Shown piece by piece: positions 58,232 to 64,000 of a stretch of 64,000 nucleotides of DNA; the stretch's first letter is position 1; each line of letters starts with the position of its first letter. The notes under the pieces were generated by a model that was given only the letters and a program-made list of their open reading frames with translations, searched no databases and was not told where the DNA came from. The DNA is from Pleomorphochaeta sp963678575 (GTDB taxonomy: Bacteria; Spirochaetota; Spirochaetia; Sphaerochaetales; Sphaerochaetaceae). Where the stretch lies: the NCBI GenBank assembly GCA_963678575.2, contig CAXXHV010000002.1, forward strand, positions 62,001 through 126,000. Reading direction: 5' to 3'. The position numbers and the translations under genes were made by a program.

Positions 58232-59158
58232 TTAATATTTATTATTTGTTATTTCATCAATATATTCACTTGCAGAATGAGCAGCAATTGCACCATCACT
58301 AACTGCAGTAACTACTTGTCTAAAAGGAGTATTTCTAACATCTCCTATAGCATAAAAGCCTTTTAGAGAAGTTTCCATTGAACCGTTTGTTGCAACATAG
58401 CCCCAATCATCTAATAAGCTTTTGTCAAGTAATTGTGTTTGAGGAAGCATCCCGGCAAAAATGAATACAGCATCAGCTTCAAGAGTTTTTATACTTTTAT
58501 CATTTGTGCTTTCTAATTTTATTGAAGTAACTTTACTATCTCCAAGTATTTCTAATGGTTTGTATTCCATTTCAAGTTTTATTTTACTTTTTTCAACTTG
58601 CTCAACTAAATTAGCTTGAGCTCTAAATCGATTTCTTCTATGAACAATTGTTACATCATCAGATAACTTACTTAAATATATTGCATCAGTTAAAGCAGTA
58701 TCACCACCACCTATTACAATTATTTTCTTTCCTCTAAAAAATGGTCCATCACAAGTTCCACAATATGAAACACCTTTGCCAGAAAATTCTGCTTCACCTA
58801 GAATATTTAGATGCCTATGCTCTGCACCAGTAGCCCAAATTAGTGCTTTTGCTTCTACTACTTCATTTTTTAATTTTACATAAAAAATATTATCTTTTTT
58901 TTCATAAGAGCTAAATTCATCATAAATAAAATTTGCTCCAAAGTTTTCAGCTTGTTTTTGCATTCTATCAGCTACTTCAAATCCTGAAATTGGCTCAACA
59001 ATGCCAGGATAGTTTTCAATTTTATCAATATACATAAATTGTCCACCAGTTGCTAACTTTTCAACTACGTGAACGGTTCTTCCTGCTCTAGCACCATATT
59101 GAGCGGCTGCAAGACCTGCAGCTCCACCACCAATTATTAAGATATCTGTTTTTATCAT
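58232..59158 (-). CDS. trxB: Thioredoxin reductase
   Basis: This 308-residue flavoenzyme passes electrons from NADPH to thioredoxin. It has the FAD loop IIGGGAAGLAAAQYGARAG (residues about 7-25), the redox pair CGTC (SYCGTCDGPFF, about residue 132), the NADPH loop VIGGGDTALTDAIYLSKL and the C-terminal FAD site FYAIGDVRN. The length is standard. The start follows AAGAGG. No thioredoxin gene is adjacent. In an anaerobe this also supports peroxide defence. Confidence 0.95.
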   Translation of the reverse strand: MIKTDILIIGGGAAGLAAAQYGARAGRTVHVVEKLATGGQFMYIDKIENYPGIVEPISGFEVADRMQKQAENFGANFIYDEFSSYEKKDNIFYVKLKNEVVEAKALIWATGAEHRHLNILGEAEFSGKGVSYCGTCDGPFFRGKKIIVIGGGDTALTDAIYLSKLSDDVTIVHRRNRFRAQANLVEQVEKSKIKLEMEYKPLEILGDSKVTSIKLESTNDKSIKTLEADAVFIFAGMLPQTQLLDKSLLDDWGYVATNGSMETSLKGFYAIGDVRNTPFRQVVTAVSDGAIAAHSASEYIDEITNNKY

Positions 59159-59252
59159 TTTAAGTCCTCTTATAAATGTTATATATATAATATAATCAAT
59201 GTAGAATTAAAAATAAAGTTACAAAGTCACAAAAGGGAAAACTAATAAAAAG

Positions 59253-59276
59253 AAGCCACCAAATTTTTGGTAGCTT
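59253..59276 (-). terminator. Terminator of tsaB
   Basis: Stem AAGCCACCAAA/TTTGGTAGCTT (one mismatch) with A-rich DNA on the left giving a T-run on the minus strand. Confidence 0.75.
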
Positions 59277-59289
59277 TGTAAAAGTTTAA

Positions 59290-59994
59290 TTAAATATTGT
59301 GGGTTTTTATTTTATTATCTAATGCTATTTCAGCATCACTTTTTCTTATATAATTGGGGCCAAATCCAAATGGAGCAGTGCCATTTTTTTCAAATTCTTC
59401 TTTTCCCAGTAGTGCTAAATGATAAGCTAAATCATAAGAGGCTTTATCTATAAAAATTTGTAAGTTTGGAAGCTTTTCACAAATACCAGCGGTTTTTAAT
59501 TTTTCATAAAATTTAGTAGAGTCTGGCCCAGTTATTAATATTTTAGTTTCATCTTTTAATAAAGAAATAGTTTCTTCTTCATTTATATCTAAATCTTTAG
59601 TAATTCTTTCCTCTTTATTAAATAATGAAACATAGAATCTTTTTTTTCTAGCATCAATAGCTGTTAAAATTGTTCCATCAAAATAAGATACAGTGCTGGC
59701 TAAGAGTTTATTTGTTTCAACAGCTACTAGATTAATATTGCTAGCAAGACTTATTCCTTTAAGAGCGCTCATAGCAATTCTTAATCCTGTAAAAGATCCA
59801 GGACCTTTTGTACATACTAATAAATCTAAATCACTTAGTTTTAAATTTTGAGATTTTGTAAGTTCAATGATTTTGGGAACTAAAGTCTCACTATGTTGTA
59901 AACCTCCAGAAACTGTTAAAGAAGTTTTACTTGTGTCTGTTAATAGACAAAGATATAAAGTGTTTGTGCTTGTATCTGCTGATAAAATATTCAT
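59290..59994 (-). CDS. tsaB: tRNA threonylcarbamoyladenosine biosynthesis protein TsaB
   Basis: This 234-residue ASKHA-fold protein partners TsaD and TsaE in making t6A37 of ANN-reading tRNAs. It shows ILSADTSTNTLYLCL, GLQHSETLVPKI, LLVCTKGPGSFTGLRIAMSALKG and ITAIDARKKRFYVSLF. TsaB lacks the HxxxH metal site of TsaD, as here. It lies 13 bases after tsaE on the same strand, the usual pairing. The ribosome-binding site is AAGAAGG. Confidence 0.95.
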   Translation of the reverse strand: MNILSADTSTNTLYLCLLTDTSKTSLTVSGGLQHSETLVPKIIELTKSQNLKLSDLDLLVCTKGPGSFTGLRIAMSALKGISLASNINLVAVETNKLLASTVSYFDGTILTAIDARKKRFYVSLFNKEERITKDLDINEEETISLLKDETKILITGPDSTKFYEKLKTAGICEKLPNLQIFIDKASYDLAYHLALLGKEEFEKNGTAPFGFGPNYIRKSDAEIALDNKIKTHNI

Positions 59995-60007
59995 AATTTA
60001 AACCTTC

Positions 60008-60421
60008 TTAATTGTTTGTAATGTTAATTACTCTATCGAGATTTTCTAAAATAGTAATATCAATATAAATAGTGTTTTCTGGAAGCATCTCTTCAATTTT
60101 TTCAGACCATTCAATTAAAGTGATTCCATTGCCATAAAGCATTTCTTCACCACCAATCATCTCGAATTCATCACAGCCAGACATTCTATATAAATCCATA
60201 TGATATAAAGGAAGTGTTCCTTTATATTCTTGAATAATTGTAAAGGTTGGAGATACTATAGCTTCTTCAATATTTAAATATTGAGCAATTCCTTTTGCAA
60301 TGACAGTTTTTCCAGCTCCTAGACTTCCTCTAAGAGATATAACTGTACCACTTTTACACATTGCCCCAATTTTTTTTCCAATTTCGATAGTTTCTTCAGT
60401 ATTGTGACTAATAAATTGCAT
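60008..60421 (-). CDS. tsaE: tRNA threonylcarbamoyladenosine biosynthesis ATPase TsaE
   Basis: This 137-residue ATPase of the t6A complex has Walker A LRGSLGAGKTVIAKG (about residues 28-42), VSPTFTIIQEY, LYHMDLYRM and LIEWSEKIE. The start at 60421 (MQFISHNTEETIEIG) is set by AAGGAA 8 bases upstream; a longer in-frame start at 60484 would read through the end of the TPR gene as a false hydrophobic leader and is rejected. It is coexpressed with tsaB. Confidence 0.94.
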   Translation of the reverse strand: MQFISHNTEETIEIGKKIGAMCKSGTVISLRGSLGAGKTVIAKGIAQYLNIEEAIVSPTFTIIQEYKGTLPLYHMDLYRMSGCDEFEMIGGEEMLYGNGITLIEWSEKIEEMLPENTIYIDITILENLDRVINITNN

Positions 60422-60431
60422 AAAAATTTCC

Positions 60432-61655
60432 TTACATATCATAATCAGAAAAATCATTATCATTATGGTCATGGTTATGATCATGTTCTTCTTCTGTTTC
60501 TACATTTTCAACAATTTCTTCTTTTATTGGTTTTGATAAAACATCTCCAGTTTCATCACAATATTTTTTAATTAAATGAACTACTAGAGGATCCTTTTCA
60601 TCAACATTTCTTGCTTTTTCTAATAGATATCTTGCTTTATCATAATTTTTATCTTCTAAATTTAGTAGAGCATAATTAGTTAATAAAGTTATGCTATCTG
60701 GTTCTAAATCAATTGCTGTATCTAAATAAAACAAGGCTAGTTCTCTTTGTCCTTCTTCAAGAGCACAAATAGCTAGTTCGTTATATATTTCACTATTGCA
60801 TTCCCCAAGTTTTAATGCTTTTAGAAAACATTCTTTTGCTTGTTCAAACTTTTCTTGTCTTCTTAAAGCCCAGCCTTTAAAGAAATGTGCATTCCATACA
60901 TCTGGGTTTTCACTTAGGAATTCATTTAGTAATTCAATAGCTTTATCTTCGTTGCATAAATTAATTTGATCATAAGCTTCTAATAATTTTGCGTCATCAG
61001 CTATTTTTTCATTAATATCTTTTAAAATGTTTTTAACCTGCTCGATTCTATTATCTGAATCATCAGCAACTTCTAAATACTTTTCTAAAGTATCTCTTGC
61101 TGCTTCAATATTGTTTTGATAAACATGAAAATATCCAATTTCACATAGTAAATCTGAATTGTCTTTGAACATCGATAATCCGGAATTTAAAGTTTCAAAT
61201 GCTTTTTGTTGAAAATAATCATATTCTGTTAAAGACTCATCTTTCTTTTTTGCTGCAAGCGAAGAATAATGTGTTGCAAGATTAATAAAAGAAGCTGGTT
61301 GGGGAGCTAAGTTATTAACGGCAATAAATAATTCTTCACTAAATTCATAGTCTTCAGCTTTTTCTTTTGCTATTGCTGCAATATTTAATTGATTAACTGT
61401 ATCTTCTTGAGATGCTAATACAAAATCCCTATAGTAATCAAAGTTAGAATTAGAAGGGTCCCAAGCTACAATTTTAATCATTCCTGCGACAATTCTTTCA
61501 ATTGTAATATCATCTTTATCAACACTTGTTTTTCCTTCTGGTAATTGAATAGGAAGCGGTATTGTTGGATTTAATTTAAAATCACCAATTTGTTTATCAA
61601 AGCTTTTTGGTAAATTAATAAATACGATGCCATCTAATTTGTTTTTATTGTCCAT
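60432..61655 (-). CDS. Tetratricopeptide-repeat protein with His/Asp-rich tail
   Basis: A 407-residue soluble protein without signal peptide. From about residue 125 to 370 it has TPR-type helix pairs (NAHFFKGWALRRQEKFEQAK, SEIYNELAICALEEGQRELA, LLTNYALLNLEDKNYDKARY). The N-terminal 90 residues are not repeats. It ends in a metal-binding-looking tail, EEEHDHNHDHNDNDFSDYDM. It is a scaffold of unknown partners; it is the first protein gene after 6S RNA and shares a strand with tsaE/tsaB. A nickel or zinc role for the tail is only a suggestion. Confidence 0.85.
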   Translation of the reverse strand: MDNKNKLDGIVFINLPKSFDKQIGDFKLNPTIPLPIQLPEGKTSVDKDDITIERIVAGMIKIVAWDPSNSNFDYYRDFVLASQEDTVNQLNIAAIAKEKAEDYEFSEELFIAVNNLAPQPASFINLATHYSSLAAKKKDESLTEYDYFQQKAFETLNSGLSMFKDNSDLLCEIGYFHVYQNNIEAARDTLEKYLEVADDSDNRIEQVKNILKDINEKIADDAKLLEAYDQINLCNEDKAIELLNEFLSENPDVWNAHFFKGWALRRQEKFEQAKECFLKALKLGECNSEIYNELAICALEEGQRELALFYLDTAIDLEPDSITLLTNYALLNLEDKNYDKARYLLEKARNVDEKDPLVVHLIKKYCDETGDVLSKPIKEEIVENVETEEEHDHNHDHNDNDFSDYDM

Positions 61656-61681
61656 ATTTTGTCCTCAGGAATATAAAGAAT

Positions 61682-61849
61682 GTGACGTGGATAGAGCTCG
61701 CTCTTGAACCTTTTGGTTCAAGGGGGAAACTAGTTAAGCCATAAATTCTGTTCCCAAAAGACCCGAGGGTAGGGAGCAATGCAAAATAGCTATTCCGAAT
61801 CCCAATGATATATGTTGAGCCAAGAGACTTGCGCTCTCATCCACATCAC
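61682..61849 (-). ncRNA. ssrS: 6S RNA
   Basis: The minus strand folds as one long hairpin with an open centre. Terminal stem GTGATGTGGAT/ATCCACGTCAC (one G·T) is followed by GAGAGC/GCTCT. The 5' part GCAAGTCTCTTGGCTCAACATAT and 3' part CCCTTGAACCAAAAGGTTCAAG correspond to the E. coli 6S segments around GCAAGCGGGCC...CCUGAGCCGAUAUU and CCUUGAACCAAGGGUUCAAGGG. 6S RNA mimics an open promoter and traps sigma-70-type RNA polymerase. The ends are set by the stem and may be off by a few bases. The rest of the 454-base gap (61656-62109) is AT-rich spacer and one terminator. Confidence 0.88.
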
Positions 61850-62021
61850 TAAATTAACTAAATTAAGGTATATAAATTGTACACCATGATTAAAAAAGTA
61901 TAAAGACTAAACTAATACTTTTACTATGGGGAGAATAAACAAAAGTAAGATATCTTTCAAGGGGTATCCTCAACTTTTCTTGTACTACAAATATATGTTA
62001 TAATATTAATTTTTAATAAAT

Positions 62022-62046
62022 AAAAAAGGCGAACAAAATGTTCGCC
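62022..62046 (-). terminator. Terminator of the infC-rpmI-rplT operon
   Basis: Perfect stem GGCGAACA/TGTTCGCC with a 3-base loop and a T-run on the minus strand, 64-82 bases past the stop of the coiled-coil gene. Confidence 0.88.
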
Positions 62047-62109
62047 CTTTAATCCATAAATGGATATTTTTTGTAAATTCAAAAGCATAAGTTAATTAAA
62101 TCAATTGTC

Positions 62110-62559
62110 TTATAAATCTTCTAAATCGAGTATCTCATTTTCTAAGGCACTTCCTGAAGTAAAATCTTCAGCAGCAGCTAACTCTTCATTTAGATTATCT
62201 AATAATTCAATTTCTTCAAGACCATTAATGTCATCAAGAGTATCGAGAGATCTAGCAATACTTTGAGCTAATTGCTCTGAGTTATCTTTATATTCTTCAA
62301 CATATTGCTCTAATTCATTTACTCTGCTATTTGCAAAAGTATAATCCATTTTGAGTTTGTTGTGAGATTCAATTAACTCTTCATGTTCTGTTTTTAAAGT
62401 TTCAAAATCTGATTGAATTTTTTCTACTTGAGCTATTAGCTCAGAGTTTTTTTCTTCAAGTAAAGTTTTATCTTTATTTAAAACATCGATAAAAGCCTTT
62501 GTTTTAAGAACTTTTTCTTCCAGTTTTGTCATGTTTGATTTTAGTAATGATGAATCCAT
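62110..62559 (-). CDS. Coiled-coil protein, unknown function
   Basis: This 149-residue acidic protein is almost entirely heptad-type coiled coil from about residue 8 to 105 (LKSNMTKLEEKVLKTKAFID, LLEEKNSELIAQVEKIQSDF, VNELEQYVEEYKDNSEQLAQ), then ends in an acidic tail (ILDLEDL). It lies 15 bases after rplT in the infC-rpmI-rplT operon. A ZapB-like cell-division role is possible from its architecture, but there is no firm motif. The start at 62559 (MDSSLLKSN) follows GGAGGT; an ATG four codons earlier overlaps that site. Confidence 0.85.
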   Translation of the reverse strand: MDSSLLKSNMTKLEEKVLKTKAFIDVLNKDKTLLEEKNSELIAQVEKIQSDFETLKTEHEELIESHNKLKMDYTFANSRVNELEQYVEEYKDNSEQLAQSIARSLDTLDDINGLEEIELLDNLNEELAAAEDFTSGSALENEILDLEDL

Positions 62560-62574
62560 CGATACCTCCATTGA

Positions 62575-62934
62575 CTAGTTAGCTAATGTTTCCTTTACAG
62601 TATCAACTAAGCTTTTGAAAGATGTTTTATCTTCAATAGCCATGTTTGATAAAGCTTTACGGTTAATTTCTATACCAGCTACATTTAATCCATGAATAAA
62701 TTGAGAATAAGTGATTCCTTCAGCACGAACTGCAGCATTAATTCTAGCAATCCATAATTTACGGAAATCTCTTTTTCTTTCTTTACGTCCACGATATGCA
62801 TATTGCCCTGCTTTGGCAACAGCATCTTTTGCAACACGATTGTTTGTACTTCTACGACCGTAGTAACCCTTAGCTTGTTTAAGGATTTTCTTTCTTCTGT
62901 CTTTACGCTTGGTTCCGTCTACTGCTCTTGGCAT
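62575..62934 (-). CDS. rplT: Ribosomal protein bL20
   Basis: This 119-residue basic protein is essential for early assembly of the large subunit and, in many bacteria, represses the infC-rpmI-rplT operon. It has MPRAVDGTKRKDRRKKILKQ, AKGYYGRRS, YRGRKERKRDFRKLWI and the C-terminal globular part with GLNVAGIEINRKALSNMAI. It is slightly longer at the C-terminus than usual. The start is preceded by AGAGGAGTAGG. Confidence 0.97.
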   Translation of the reverse strand: MPRAVDGTKRKDRRKKILKQAKGYYGRRSTNNRVAKDAVAKAGQYAYRGRKERKRDFRKLWIARINAAVRAEGITYSQFIHGLNVAGIEINRKALSNMAIEDKTSFKSLVDTVKETLAN

Positions 62935-62949
62935 TTTCCTACTCCTCTC

Positions 62950-63147
62950 TTAACTGTATGGAAGCAAAACTTTTACTTTTTTTGCTTCTGCGTCGCTTAG
63001 AATCCCACTGTGGCGTAAAGATCTTTTACGTTTTGTGGACTTTTTAGTAAGAATATGGCGAAGTCCTTGCTTTTTATAGCGAACTTTACCAGAGCCGGTT
63101 ACCTTGTACCTCTTGGAGGCAGCTTTTCTTGTTTTCATCTTTGGCAT
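62950..63147 (-). CDS. rpmI: Ribosomal protein bL35
   Basis: This 65-residue very basic protein matches bL35: MPKMKTRKAASKRYKVTGSG, then RHILTKKSTKRKRSLRHSG and a C-terminal helix. I use the ATG at 63147, preceded by AGAGGT; a longer in-frame start at 63195 adds 16 residues foreign to the family. It is the middle gene of the infC operon. Confidence 0.96.
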   Translation of the reverse strand: MPKMKTRKAASKRYKVTGSGKVRYKKQGLRHILTKKSTKRKRSLRHSGILSDAEAKKVKVLLPYS

Positions 63148-63210
63148 TTTTTTACCTCTTTTGCGCTCACAGGGAACAAGATCCCCCTGCAGCAACTATT
63201 ATAAAACGTT

Positions 63211-63753
63211 CTACGAACGTTTGATTTTATTAGTACGTATTGGACTGATAATCATACTCATCATTTTGCCTTCCATCATTGGTCGACGGTCCATATTATA
63301 TTCAACTTCCATTTGAGTCAACTCATTAAGAATTTTATCTAAAACAACTTTACCCAATTCAGTATGAGCTAATTCACGGCCACGGAAACGAATAGAAACT
63401 TTTACTTTGTTACCTTCATTCAAGAAATCTGCAATGAACTTACTTTTTGTTTCCAAATCATGACGTTCAATTTTTGGTTGCATTCTAATTTCTTTCATTT
63501 TGATTACAGTTTGATTTTTTTTAGCTTCACGTAAACGTTTTTCTTGCTCGTAACGATATTTTCCAAAATCAAGTATTTTACAAACAGGGGGATTGGCATT
63601 AGGGGATACTTCAACTAAGTCTAAGCCCACTTCTTCGGCAATTATAATTGCATCATATGTTTTCATTACACCTTTTTGTGTACCTTCTGAATCAATTAAA
63701 AAAACTTCCTTCGCTCGGATCTGTTTGTTGATCCGTAAATCCTTTATAGCCAT
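63211..63753 (-). CDS. infC: Translation initiation factor IF-3
   Basis: This 180-residue factor keeps ribosomal subunits apart and checks initiator tRNA. It starts MAIKDLRINKQIRAKEVFLI, has the two IF-3 domains (VGLDLVEVSPNANPPVCKIL and KVKVSIRFRGRELAHTELG) and the lysine-rich linker between. Unlike many infC genes, which begin with AUU for self-control, it begins with ATG (63753) after AAGGAG. The leader up to its promoter is about 70 bases and includes the small hairpin ATCAC/GTGAT (63804-63818). Confidence 0.97.
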   Translation of the reverse strand: MAIKDLRINKQIRAKEVFLIDSEGTQKGVMKTYDAIIIAEEVGLDLVEVSPNANPPVCKILDFGKYRYEQEKRLREAKKNQTVIKMKEIRMQPKIERHDLETKSKFIADFLNEGNKVKVSIRFRGRELAHTELGKVVLDKILNELTQMEVEYNMDRRPMMEGKMMSMIISPIRTNKIKRS

Positions 63754-63828
63754 CTAACTCCTTGTGTATTACTCTGTAAAACACGTTTAATTTTGAAATT
63801 TATATCACTTTCCGTGATATCTCTAGAT

Positions 63829-63857
63829 ATACTAGCATAGCTAAGAGATTCAGTCAA
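63829..63857 (-). promoter_or_regulatory. Promoter of infC-rpmI-rplT
   Basis: Minus strand TTGACT, 17-base spacer, TAGTAT, the same layout as at rplY. A transcript would begin near 63822 and give a leader of about 70 bases. Confidence 0.65.
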
Positions 63858-63889
63858 AGCATGTCAGTAGTTTTATTATAAAAATTATA

Positions 63890-63920
63890 AAAAAACCATC
63901 CTATTTATGTAATAGGATGG
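63890..63920 (-). terminator. Terminator of the gene entering from the right edge
   Basis: Perfect 10-base-pair stem CCATCCTATT/AATAGGATGG with a 5-base loop and a T-run on the minus strand. Confidence 0.88.
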
Positions 63921-63939
63921 CAATAAATAAGCCTTTTAA

Positions 63940-64000
63940 CTAAGCTTGGTTAGCACTACCTAGAACATTCTTGTTCTTATGCATATACATAACTTTTAAA
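63940..64000 (-). CDS. C-terminal end of an unidentified gene (partial)
   Basis: On the minus strand one frame is open from the edge to a TAG at 63940-63942 and ends VMYMHKNKNVLGSANQA. The perfect terminator 20 bases further supports a real gene end. The fragment is too short to name. Confidence 0.4.
   Translation of the reverse strand, partial: LKVMYMHKNKNVLGSANQA

Noticed and set aside
60421..60484. Extended tsaE start giving an Ile/Met-rich hydrophobic leader that looks like a signal anchor
   Set aside because: The leader is the TPR gene's His/Asp tail read in another frame; a good ribosome-binding site precedes the shorter start at 60421.

Overview
The window is strongly AT-rich bacterial chromosome (roughly 30% G+C by eye). 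It most resembles a low-GC, anaerobic, host- or gut-associated spirochaete of the Treponema/Sphaerochaeta type. Clues are a Gram-negative style envelope (lipoproteins, a small outer-membrane-barrel-like protein), spirochaete-style signal peptides (the thiamine-binding protein has LFASGAKE at the predicted cleavage site), SpoVG without sporulation genes, and anaerobic oxygen defence by superoxide reductase and rubrerythrin. The assignment is inference from gene content; no rRNA is present to settle it. I see no prophage, insertion sequence or CRISPR array.

Layout. 1-1.8 kb: end of an SsuABC/ThiXYZ-type ABC importer operon. 1.9-9.4 kb: a leftward block with superoxide reductase, glutamate dehydrogenase, a short methylthioadenosine salvage pair (mtaD-mtnA), a fatty-acid-CoA-ligase-like enzyme and a HAD phosphatase. 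9.5-19.2 kb: rightward housekeeping genes (a SMUG1-type uracil-DNA glycosylase overlapping ispE, spoVG, tRNA-Gln, rplY, pth, tilS, ftsH, lepA, galM). 19.2-26 kb: yidD, an unrecognised 56-residue basic protein, a 5'-nucleotidase lipoprotein, tRNA-Asn, rpsD, and an RlmK-type rRNA methyltransferase with a long arginine/aspartate repeat tail. 26-31.4 kb: a MarR regulator with a heterodimeric ABC exporter, then a Fur/PerR regulator with rubrerythrin.

31.5-35.3 kb is an accessory island of three related small exported proteins with similar strong promoters around an amidohydrolase. 35.4-42.2 kb: glnS, an unknown gene, a PfkB kinase, an HtrA protease and uvrB. 42.2-48.9 kb (leftward): a TPP-riboswitch-controlled thiamine ABC importer (thiB, thiP, thiQ), then a small barrel-like protein and two tandem caspase-fold lipoproteins with intact His/Cys dyads. 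49-55.3 kb (rightward): NAD(P)HX repair enzyme, a membrane protein, a Nudix hydrolase, YqeC and a hybrid sensor kinase. 55.4-64 kb (leftward): glgC/glgA, trxB, tsaB/tsaE, a TPR protein preceded by 6S RNA, and the infC-rpmI-rplT operon with a coiled-coil protein.

The items most worth a second look are the paired caspase-like lipoproteins, the family of small exported proteins with similar promoters, the methyltransferase with the 27-residue repeat tail, the bacterial SMUG1 glycosylase, and several genes without Shine-Dalgarno sequences whose -10 hexamers lie 6-8 bases from the start codon, suggesting leaderless mRNAs.
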